This document shows positions 4,710 through 10,354 of a stretch of DNA of 10,354 nucleotides, piece by piece. The notes below the pieces were generated by a model, which saw only the letters and a program-made list of their open reading frames with translations, had not been told where the DNA came from and searched no databases. The DNA lies in assembly GCA_964348535.1 (NCBI GenBank), contig CAYGDB010000018.1, forward strand, positions 1-10,354, read 5' to 3'. This DNA is from JBGPJO01 sp964348535. Lineage in GTDB: Bacteria; Patescibacteriota; Minisyncoccia; Phycocordibacterales; JAKFXT01. Numbering within the stretch: position 1 is the first letter of the stretch; every line of letters begins with the position of its first letter. The position numbers and the translations under genes were made by a program.

Positions 4710-5681
4710 ATGCAAAAAGTATACGTAACTCGGCGGATTCCAGAGGGAGGAATAAAAATGCTGAAAGAAAAAGGTTATGAAGTTTCCATAAGCGATAAAG
4801 ACGGAGTTCTCACTAAAGAAGAGCTGATTTCGGCCCTCAAAGAGAAAGAATACGACGCCGTGATATCTCTTTTGACCGATACGATAGATTCTGAAGTTTT
4901 TGAGGCGGCGCCTTCCGTTAAAATTTTTGCCAACTACGCCGTTGGTTTCAATAATATTGATTTGAACAAGGCTAAAGAAAAAGGCGTGATTGTTTCAAAT
5001 ACTCCGGACGTGCTTACGCATACTGTTGCCGAGCATGCTTTCGCTTTGATGCTGTCGCTCGCTTCAAGGATTACAGAAGGGGATAGATATATGCGCTCGG
5101 GAAAGTATGTTGGCTGGGACCCTCTTCTTTTGCTTGGCACCGATTTGAGAGAAAAGACTATCGGAATTTTGGGCGCCGGGCGCATCGGGAGGGACCTTGC
5201 ACAGCAATCTTCAATGGGTTTTTCGATGAAAGTTATTTACTATGATGTAAGCAGGAATGAAAGCATAGAAAAAAATTACGGAGCAGAGTTTAAAGAAACG
5301 GTTCAAGAAGTTCTTAAAGAAGCTGATTTTGTTTCAATCCATGTACCGCTTTTGCCGAGCACCAAACATCTTATAAACGCCGAGCGATTAAAGATGATGA
5401 AAAAAACGGCCTATTTGATAAACACATCGCGCGGTCCGGTGGTGGACGAGTCGGCTCTTGTGGAGGCTTTAAAAAACGGAGTGATTGCCGGAGCGGGTCT
5501 TGATGTGTTTGAAAATGAACCGGCGCTTGCTCCCGGACTTGCAGAGCTTGAAAATGTTATCATCACTCCCCACATCGCCTCGGCCACGGTTGAAACCCGA
5601 GAAAAAATGTCCGAAGTGGCGGCTCTCAATATTATAGAAGTTCTAGAAGGCCGTCCTGCTTTGAATGGGGTTAAGATTTAA
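4710..5681 (+). CDS. D-isomer 2-hydroxyacid dehydrogenase (glyoxylate/hydroxypyruvate reductase-like)
   Basis: A 323-residue NAD(P)H-dependent cytoplasmic oxidoreductase of the D-2-hydroxyacid dehydrogenase family. The split catalytic domain occupies about 1-100 and 290-323, and the Rossmann domain about 101-285 with GAGRIG at 155-160. The catalytic triad is intact: Arg241 in NTSRGPVVDE, Glu270 in DVFENEP and His288 in TPHIAS. NYAVGFNNID and TVAEHAFALML are typical of the glyoxylate reductase/glycerate dehydrogenase branch, so the likely reaction is interconversion of glyoxylate or hydroxypyruvate with glycolate or D-glycerate; other 2-keto acids are possible. The length is normal. It is translated 8 bp after the aldolase without a Shine-Dalgarno sequence, presumably from the same mRNA. 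Pairing with glycolysis genes suggests a link to the triose/glycerate level or to NADH balancing, which is inference. Confidence 0.9.
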   Translation: MQKVYVTRRIPEGGIKMLKEKGYEVSISDKDGVLTKEELISALKEKEYDAVISLLTDTIDSEVFEAAPSVKIFANYAVGFNNIDLNKAKEKGVIVSNTPDVLTHTVAEHAFALMLSLASRITEGDRYMRSGKYVGWDPLLLLGTDLREKTIGILGAGRIGRDLAQQSSMGFSMKVIYYDVSRNESIEKNYGAEFKETVQEVLKEADFVSIHVPLLPSTKHLINAERLKMMKKTAYLINTSRGPVVDESALVEALKNGVIAGAGLDVFENEPALAPGLAELENVIITPHIASATVETREKMSEVAALNIIEVLEGRPALNGVKI

Positions 5682-5699
5682 AACCTAAAAAACAAATTA

Positions 5700-5734
5700 T
5701 TAAAGAATTAATTTATCTGTTTCTTTAAATAGAT
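5700..5734 (+). terminator. Weak candidate terminator after the aldolase operon
   Basis: TTAAAGAA (5700-5707) and TTCTTTAA (5721-5728) form an 8-bp AU-rich stem with a 13-nt loop, and a short TTTTT run follows at 5733. The stem is weak, so this is tentative. Confidence 0.3.
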
Positions 5735-5770
5735 TTTTGTTGTAAGTTATAGGTTGGCTGTTTTTACATT

Positions 5771-5858
5771 GGAGGGTTCGCATAGCGGTCTAGTGCGCAC
5801 GCTTGGAAAGCGTGTAAGGTGAAAGCCTTCACGAGTTCGAATCTCGTACCCTCCGCCA
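5771..5858 (+). tRNA. tRNA-Ser(GGA)
   Basis: The acceptor stem GGAGGGT (5771-5777) pairs with ACCCTCC (5848-5854), followed by discriminator G and an encoded CCA. The anticodon arm CACGC-TTGGAAA-GCGTG gives anticodon GGA (5805-5807), reading UCC and UCU serine codons. The long variable arm between the anticodon and T arms (GTAAGGTGAAAGCCTTC region) is the class II feature expected of tRNA-Ser. The T arm ACGAG-TTCGAAT-CTCGT is standard. A mediocre TTTAAA, 17 nt, TTATAG promoter lies at 5723-5751. Confidence 0.97.
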
Positions 5859-5925
5859 AAATTCGGAATTTAAATTTCCGCCTAAACCTAAATATGATTG
5901 GCGCCATTATATTTTCCGGTTATTT

Positions 5926-5934
5926 TGCTATAAT
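5926..5934 (+). promoter_or_regulatory. Extended -10 promoter of the membrane-protein gene, leaderless
   Basis: TG-C-TATAAT is a consensus extended -10 box that ends 6 nt before ATG 5941. This predicts initiation at the start codon and favours 5941 over the ATG at 5938. Confidence 0.6.
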
Positions 5935-5940
5935 ACGATG

Positions 5941-6501
5941 ATGGCGCAAGCTAAGAATCAATTTCAATTTGGGAAAAACATTTTGGCCGTTTTGGCGAGT
6001 ATTTTAGTCGCTTTTTTATTAAATGAGGGCGGAGCTTTTGATATTATTATAAAAGGCGCTCAATCCACAAAACTTCTCGCTTCTTTTCTTGCCGGTATTT
6101 TTTTTACTTCTTTCCTCACCACCGCTCCCGCTATTCTTGTTTTTGGCAAAATAGCCGCTGAAAGTTCATCAATAATACCGGTGGCTCTTGTTGGCGGGGC
6201 AGGGGCTCTGATTGGAGACCTTTTGATTTTTTCTTTCGTCAAAGACACCATTGTCACGGATGCCAGAAAAATAGTTTGCAATTCAAAAACAAAAAGAATT
6301 GCCGGTATTTGCACAGGAAGAATTTTTCGTTTTGTTACTCCTGTTATAGGGGCTCTTATTATCGCTTCTCCTTTTCCGGATGAGATAGGGCTTTCTTTGA
6401 TCGGATTTTCTCGAATGAAACTTTCCTTTTTTATCCCCATATCATATATTATGAACACTCTCGGAATAGTAGGCATCGCTTTTATAGCTCAATCAATATA
6501 A
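5941..6501 (+). CDS. Small polytopic membrane protein, function unknown
   Basis: A 186-residue integral membrane protein with about five hydrophobic segments, near residues 12-29, 43-65, 77-100, 129-147 and 158-184. Conserved-looking polar features lie in the loops: the PAILVFG turn, GALIGDLL, and SPFPDEIGLSLIG before the last helix. The PDE-in-loop layout recalls small VTT/DedA-like transport proteins, but I cannot support assignment to that family. The basic segment KNSKTKRIAGICTGRIFR-like (about 113-130) would face the cytoplasm. It has its own extended -10 promoter and no Shine-Dalgarno sequence. The next gene begins 26 bp after the stop and might be cotranscribed. It could be a transporter or a membrane scaffold; no function is assigned. 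Confidence 0.8.
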   Translation: MAQAKNQFQFGKNILAVLASILVAFLLNEGGAFDIIIKGAQSTKLLASFLAGIFFTSFLTTAPAILVFGKIAAESSSIIPVALVGGAGALIGDLLIFSFVKDTIVTDARKIVCNSKTKRIAGICTGRIFRFVTPVIGALIIASPFPDEIGLSLIGFSRMKLSFFIPISYIMNTLGIVGIAFIAQSI

Positions 6502-6527
6502 TAGAACATTAATAAAATTAAAAAATT

Positions 6528-7112
6528 ATGCGAATAATTTGTATTTTTGGTGACAGTATCGCTGTAGGTCACAGCGCGCAGAATGAAGAAGGTTGGACAC
6601 ATCATCTTAAAAAGTTTCTGGAAGAAAGAGATACCGATGTAGTCATTGTAAACTTGGCGGTTGATGGCACCACAAGCGCTGATGTTCTTAAAAAAATAGA
6701 AGGAGATTGCGAGAAGCATAAACCGAGCGAAATAGTATTGGCTGTTGGTTTGAATGACAGCCTTTATTCTTTTCAAGAACATCGTTCGGTCACACCGCGA
6801 GACCAATTTGAAAAAAATATTACTGATATTTTGGACATTGCCAAAAAATACGCTAACAAAATTATAGTTGTCGGACTTACGAGAGTTGATGAAAGAGGTT
6901 CCACTATTTCAGGTGATGGCGCCACTGTTTTTCAATACCAAAATATCCTCATACAAAAGTATAATGATTCTTTGAAAGGCATTGCCCTTTCCGGAAATGA
7001 TGTTTTTGTTTCGGTTTATGACATTTTATCGGACGATGACCTTGATGACGGGTATCATCCTAACGATACCGGGCAAAAGAAGCTTTTTTCGGAAATATTG
7101 AAGGCGCTTTGA
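6528..7112 (+). CDS. SGNH/GDSL-type hydrolase
   Basis: A 194-residue serine hydrolase of the SGNH fold, acting on an ester or acetyl-type bond. The blocks are visible in order: block I IFGDSIAVG with nucleophile Ser10, block II Gly in NLAVDGTTS, block III VGLND with Asn76, and block V DDGYHPND with Asp174 and His177. The full Ser-Gly-Asn-His set is therefore present and the enzyme should be active. No signal peptide precedes block I, which points to a cytoplasmic location. No Shine-Dalgarno sequence lies before the ATG. TATAAT at 6497-6502 and TAAAAT at 6513-6518 could provide a separate promoter, or the gene may be read through from the membrane-protein gene 26 bp upstream. The substrate (lysophospholipid, acetylated sugar or other) cannot be told. 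Confidence 0.88.
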   Translation: MRIICIFGDSIAVGHSAQNEEGWTHHLKKFLEERDTDVVIVNLAVDGTTSADVLKKIEGDCEKHKPSEIVLAVGLNDSLYSFQEHRSVTPRDQFEKNITDILDIAKKYANKIIVVGLTRVDERGSTISGDGATVFQYQNILIQKYNDSLKGIALSGNDVFVSVYDILSDDDLDDGYHPNDTGQKKLFSEILKAL

Positions 7113-7276
7113 GTGTTTTTCCTCGATTTCTGACTTTTTATAGTCATTTGTTTTGCCAAAATGATTGAAGGCGATTTTTGATGCCTAAAATAAACAGATA
7201 TTTATCTATTTTTTGAGATGTTCAAACTATTCCATTTACTACGGTTATATTTTGTTTTGAAATATGTCATTTAAAG

Positions 7277-7315
7277 TTATCCACTCCCTTTAAAGGGGCG
7301 TGTTTGGGGTAGAAT
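7277..7315 (+). promoter_or_regulatory. Candidate control region of nrdJ
   Basis: In the 241-bp gap before nrdJ, TTATCCACT (7277-7285) matches a DnaA box at eight of nine positions. It abuts the palindrome CCCTTTAAAGGG (7286-7297), and TAGAAT (7310-7315) could serve as a -10 box, but no good -35 lies at the right distance. Earlier in the gap AGATA-TT-TATCT followed by a T run (7196-7213) may be a weak terminator for the hydrolase gene. No NrdR-box pair or cobalamin riboswitch was recognised. Confidence 0.35.
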
Positions 7316-7353
7316 AGTAATATTATTTTATTAGCGATCAAAAATTTTCTCTT

Positions 7354-9702
7354 ATGAGCACCACCAAAAGAGCGGTCAATGACCAAATTAAAAAAATAGA
7401 ACAAAAGGTTTTAAAGGTTGAACAGAAGACTAATGATTTTGTCAAAAAAATTCAGAAGCGTGACGGATCGCTCGCCACTTTTGATTTAAATAAAATAATA
7501 AATGCTATTCACAAGGCCATGCTCGCTTCTTCTGAAGGTTCATACCCTGAAGCTGAAATGGTGGCAAACAAAGTTCTTTCTGATTTGGTTCGTATTTCCA
7601 AAAAATATAAGAATTTTGTGCCAACAGTGGAAGGAATTCAAGATACGGTTGAAAAAGAGCTTATACTTTCTGAATATGTTGCCACTGTTAAATCTTACAT
7701 CTTATACCGCGAGAAGCGCACCCATCTCCGTGATCAAGGTATTGAAGTGCCGGAGCATGTTAAAAAATTTGTAACCGAAAGCAAGAAATATTTTAAGAAC
7801 GCTCTTTCCGAATTTATTTTTTTTAGAAGCTATTCTCGTTGGATTGAAAATGAGGGACGCCGTGAGACATGGATTGAGACAGTTGATCGCTACATGTCTT
7901 TTATGCGTGAAAATTTAGGAAACAAATTAAAAGAAAGCGAATATTTAGAAATTAAAGAAGCCATTTTAAAACAAGAAGTGATGCCTTCGATGCGTTTGAT
8001 GTGGGCGGCAGGAAAGGCGGCGCGCGAATCAAACGCCACAGCCTATAATTGTTCTTTCATCGCGCCCACCAAACCTCAAGACTTGGGTGAAATAATGTAT
8101 CTCTCAATGTCAGGATGCGGTGTTGGTTTTTCTGTTGAAACTCAAACTGCCCAAGAATTTCCGATAATCAAACGCCAGAGCGGAAAGACTAGAAAAACTC
8201 ATGTTGTTGAAGACAGCAAGCCCGGGTGGGCCGACGCTTTTGTTTCCGGCCTTGAGTCTTGGTTTTCGGGAGAGGATATCGACTTTGACTATTCAAAGGT
8301 CCGTCCTCAAGGAGCTCGTCTTAAAACTATGGGAGGTTATGCCTCAGGCCCGGGCCCTTTGATTGAGCTTATGCAATACGCGAGAGCTAAAATTCTTTCT
8401 AAGCAGGGAAAGCGCTTATCTAACCTGGATTTGCACGATATTATCTGCAAAATCGGCGAAATTGTGGTTGCTGGTGGTGTGAGGAGAACGGCTCTGATAT
8501 CTCTTTCCGATCTTGATGATGAGCAGATGAGAAATGCTAAAAATGGCCAGTTTTATACGACAGAGCCTCAACGCTCTATGTCAAATAATTCAGCCATATA
8601 CAATGAGAAGCCCTCAACCGTTGAATTTTTGGATGAATGGATATCGCTTGCAAAAAGCGGTTCGGGCGAGAGGGGAATTTTTAACAGGGGATCTGTTATA
8701 AAACAAATGCCGGAGAGGCGTTTTAAAGAGTGGGGTGAAACCGGTTACATAGATGATGGAAGGGTGACCGGACCATGCGGCACAAACCCATGCGGAGAAA
8801 TAATCTTGAAGTCAAAGCAGTTTTGTAATTTGACTGAAGTTGTTTGTCGGGCGAAAGATACCAAAAAAGACTTGTTTAGAAAAATTCGCTTGGCCACCAT
8901 CCTTGGCACTTATCAGTCAACTCTTACTGACTTCAAGTATCTTTCTTCTGAATGGAAGAAGAATTGCGAAGATGAACGTTTGCTCGGAGTGTCTTTGACC
9001 GGACAGTGGGATTCTTCTGTTGTCAGAGATGGAGTTGTGCTGAAGGAACTTAAAAACGAATCTTTCAAAATAAATAGAGAGTACGCCAAGCGTTTCAAAG
9101 TAAATGTTTCCACTTCAATAACTTGCGTAAAGCCATCCGGCACCGTCTCCCAGCTTGTTGATTCTTCTTCCGGTATGCACCCTCGTCATGCAAAATATTA
9201 TATTCGTCGCGTGAGAATTTCCGCTACCGATCCATTGTTTAAAATGTTGCGAGATCAGGGAGTGCCTATTCAGCCAGAGGTGGGGCAGAATAGCGAAACC
9301 GCAAATACTTACGTTCTTGAGTTTCCGGTTAAAGCTCCAGCCGGTTCCATTTTTAAAAACGATTTGTCGGCGACGGAACAACTTGAACATTGGAGGATGG
9401 TGAAAGAAAATTATACCGAGCATAATCCTTCGGTTACTGTTTCTGTCGGGCAAGATGAATGGCTTAAAACAGGAAACTGGGTTTATGAAAATTGGGATTT
9501 GGTTGGCGGTTTGTCATTTTTACCGCGTTCAAATCATGTTTACAAACTTGCTCCGTACGAGGAGATTGACGAAAAAACTTATCACGAAATGATTGAACGT
9601 TTTGGAGATATTGATTTCTCAAAGATTGTTACCTATGAAAAAATTGATGAAACGGAAGGCGCCAAGGAACTCGCTTGCGTGGGGGGGGTTTGCGAAATTT
9701 AG
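7354..9702 (+). CDS. nrdJ: Adenosylcobalamin-dependent ribonucleoside-triphosphate reductase (class II)
   Basis: A 782-residue class II ribonucleotide reductase that makes deoxynucleotides using a B12-generated thiyl radical; it works with or without oxygen. Residues 31-125 form an N-terminal ATP-cone for allosteric control, preceded by a charged extension. Active-site residues match the monomeric Lactobacillus leichmannii enzyme: radical Cys480 with Asn478 and Glu482 in TNPCGE, redox pair Cys233 (YNCSF) and Cys491 (FCNLTE), and C-terminal shuttle cysteines 775 and 780 in ACVGGVCEI. The spacings Cys480-Cys491 (11) and Cys775-Cys780 (5) equal those of that enzyme. A PSGT phosphate-binding motif lies at 594-597. 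It has no Shine-Dalgarno sequence. The C-terminal cysteine tail is encoded across a run of eight G (9681-9688). No B12 synthesis gene is in view, so cobalamin is probably scavenged, which is inference. Confidence 0.95.
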   Translation: MSTTKRAVNDQIKKIEQKVLKVEQKTNDFVKKIQKRDGSLATFDLNKIINAIHKAMLASSEGSYPEAEMVANKVLSDLVRISKKYKNFVPTVEGIQDTVEKELILSEYVATVKSYILYREKRTHLRDQGIEVPEHVKKFVTESKKYFKNALSEFIFFRSYSRWIENEGRRETWIETVDRYMSFMRENLGNKLKESEYLEIKEAILKQEVMPSMRLMWAAGKAARESNATAYNCSFIAPTKPQDLGEIMYLSMSGCGVGFSVETQTAQEFPIIKRQSGKTRKTHVVEDSKPGWADAFVSGLESWFSGEDIDFDYSKVRPQGARLKTMGGYASGPGPLIELMQYARAKILSKQGKRLSNLDLHDIICKIGEIVVAGGVRRTALISLSDLDDEQMRNAKNGQFYTTEPQRSMSNNSAIYNEKPSTVEFLDEWISLAKSGSGERGIFNRGSVIKQMPERRFKEWGETGYIDDGRVTGPCGTNPCGEIILKSKQFCNLTEVVCRAKDTKKDLFRKIRLATILGTYQSTLTDFKYLSSEWKKNCEDERLLGVSLTGQWDSSVVRDGVVLKELKNESFKINREYAKRFKVNVSTSITCVKPSGTVSQLVDSSSGMHPRHAKYYIRRVRISATDPLFKMLRDQGVPIQPEVGQNSETANTYVLEFPVKAPAGSIFKNDLSATEQLEHWRMVKENYTEHNPSVTVSVGQDEWLKTGNWVYENWDLVGGLSFLPRSNHVYKLAPYEEIDEKTYHEMIERFGDIDFSKIVTYEKIDETEGAKELACVGGVCEI

Positions 9703-9732
9703 AAATCATTCGTTTTTGCTTTTCAAAAAATA

Positions 9733-9764
9733 GAAAACAACCCGCTTTTAAGCGGGTTGTTTTC
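9733..9764. terminator. Bidirectional terminator between nrdJ and rnpB
   Basis: A perfect 15-bp inverted repeat, GAAAACAACCCGCTT with its complement around TT, has A-rich left and T-rich right arms. It can therefore end both nrdJ on the plus strand and rnpB on the minus strand. It lies 30 bp after the nrdJ stop and 4 bp beyond the rnpB 3' end. Confidence 0.9.
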
Positions 9765-9768
9765 ATAC

Positions 9769-10255
9769 GTTCTTTACCTGTAAGCCGAATTCTGTCTAGA
9801 ATAATCATTTATCTGGGCCAAAGATTACTCTTTGGCTCGAGCGGCACCCTCTCAACGCTCCGCATTGAGCGCAGATTTACGCAGACTTGACGCAGACAGT
9901 CGCAGAAATAAATTCTGCGTTATTCCGCGTTAGTTCTGCGACTTTCTGCGTTCGATGCGAAGCATCGAAAGTACGGCCTTGCACAGGGGTAAGAATTTTG
10001 CCGTTTCATTTCTCAGGTTTCCCTAAAAATTCATCCTCGCTCTAAAATTTACAACAAGGATGTCCGTCACTTTCGATCGGGACGTCACTGTTCGCATCTC
10101 GCGCCTCACGGCGGACGGGCGTTACCCGCTACCTGTCTGCGCGCTTTTAGCGCGCCTGTGTTCGGACTTTCCTCCCTCTCCCCGGTTTTGTGTTATAGGA
10201 ATTCTAAAACTTTAAAACACAAAACCGGGGAGAGGGCGATTATTTAGCAAAGAAC
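9769..10255 (-). ncRNA. rnpB: RNase P RNA, type A-like, with insertion
   Basis: The catalytic RNA that trims the 5' leader of tRNA precursors. Read on the minus strand, the hallmarks occur in order: GAGGAAAGTCCGAACAC (CR-I, P4 5' strand) at about 10159-10175, an ACAGTGA segment matching the usual ACAGARA, GAAACGGCAAA followed by GTGCAAGGCC (CR-IV), GCCGCTCGAGCC, and the closing ACAGAATTCGGCTTA (CR-V, P4 3' strand). The ends are set by the P1 helix GTTCTTT (10249-10255) with AAAGAAC (9769-9775). The P3 arm is a long perfect helix, CCTCTCCCCGGTTTTGTGTT with its complement. At about 487 nt it is longer than the usual 350-400 nt, because roughly 110-120 nt of palindromic repeat lies between CR-IV and the GCCGCTCGAG segment. 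Confidence 0.95.
9870..9950. repeat. 10-nt-period palindromic repeat inserted in rnpB
   Basis: Four units around CGCAGA (9870-9908) are followed, after a short TAAAT-type centre, by four units around TCTGCG or TCCGCG (9912-9950), all spaced about 10 nt. The two halves are imperfect reverse complements, so the RNA can fold into a long hairpin of nearly 40 bp. A separate 8-bp hairpin, TTCGATGC with GCATCGAA, adjoins it at 9951-9969. The unit structure is unlike any standard RNase P helix and looks like a palindromic repeat element tolerated in a peripheral loop. Confidence 0.8.
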
Positions 10256-10261
10256 TCCTCA

Positions 10262-10290
10262 ATTATAGCATAAGATGATATTATATGCAA
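10262..10290 (-). promoter_or_regulatory. rnpB promoter
   Basis: On the minus strand TTGCAT (10285-10290), a 17-nt spacer and TATAAT (10262-10267) form a near-consensus promoter, also with the extended -10 TG dinucleotide. The predicted start about 6-7 nt downstream coincides with the first base of the P1 helix at 10255. Confidence 0.85.
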
Positions 10291-10300
10291 TAGTGAAAGG

Positions 10301-10325
10301 GGTACATTCAACTTTGAATTGCAAC
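10301..10325 (-). repeat. 25-nt repeat, right copy (inverted)
   Basis: This is the inverted counterpart of 1932-1956, matching at 24 of 25 bases, with ATTCAA-CT-TTGAAT as its palindromic core on the plus strand. It lies just upstream of the rnpB promoter and 29 bp from the window end, so whether a mobile element continues beyond cannot be seen. Confidence 0.7.
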
Positions 10326-10354
10326 ACTTTGGTTAAAGACTTCTAATGGGGTTC

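Noticed and set aside
4934..5629. Minus-strand ORFs inside the dehydrogenase gene
   Set aside because: They are shadows of a well-supported enzyme gene with an intact catalytic triad.
6060..6806. Minus-strand ORFs over the membrane protein and hydrolase
   Set aside because: They have no start signals, and both plus-strand products have coherent family or topology features.
7113..7353. Cobalamin riboswitch before the B12-dependent reductase
   Set aside because: No B12-box-like conserved segment or multi-helix core was recognised in the 241-bp gap.
9675..9890. Plus-strand ORF over the nrdJ end and rnpB
   Set aside because: It crosses a strong terminator and the structured 3' end of RNase P RNA, so it is an accidental frame.
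10301..10354. Start of a transposase gene at the window edge
   Set aside because: Only a terminal-repeat-like sequence is visible; no coding frame can be supported in the remaining bases.

Overview
The window looks like a chromosomal segment of a Candidate Phyla Radiation (Patescibacteria) bacterium, probably of the Parcubacteria group. This rests on the gene style rather than on a marker gene. The evidence is small AT-leaning genes, a PfkB kinase with an N-terminal cysteine-bearing insert, a B12-dependent ribonucleotide reductase, several genes with no leader or Shine-Dalgarno sequence, and two copies of a short protein family ending in SA(V/I)LA that I associate with Parcubacteria from memory.

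Left part (1-2792) is accessory and repeat-rich. Two related cassettes (about 74-814 and 1967-2719) each contain a structured leader hairpin, a Shine-Dalgarno sequence, an ORF of 169-187 codons, a similar 3' untranslated stretch and a strong terminator. The ORFs have diverged to a little over half identity in their core, yet the 3' flanks are base-for-base identical apart from a 39-bp tandem duplication. The first flank even carries the last 24 codons of the neighbouring pfkB gene as a fragment. Between the cassettes lie an unrecognised 131-132-residue protein with its own promoter and terminator, a tiny possible ORF, and clusters of a palindromic repeat built on AAAAGGACCGCC.

Middle part (2793-5858) is central carbon metabolism: a PfkB-family sugar kinase on the minus strand, and divergently a class II fructose/tagatose-bisphosphate aldolase followed after 8 bp by a D-2-hydroxyacid dehydrogenase. 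Only 43 bp separate the kinase and aldolase start codons, and both genes appear to have leaderless transcripts from extended -10 promoters. A tRNA-Ser(GGA) with an encoded CCA end follows.

Right part (5926-10354) has a small membrane protein, an SGNH/GDSL hydrolase, the adenosylcobalamin-dependent ribonucleoside-triphosphate reductase NrdJ, a bidirectional terminator, and the RNase P RNA gene rnpB on the minus strand with a clear promoter. rnpB is unusually long because it holds a palindromic 10-nt-period repeat insertion.

A 25-nt sequence at 1932-1956 recurs inverted at 10301-10325 with one mismatch, bracketing nearly all of the core genes. The strongest candidate for something undescribed is the cassette family: leader RNA, variable-tail protein and shared 3' module. 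Its function is unknown.
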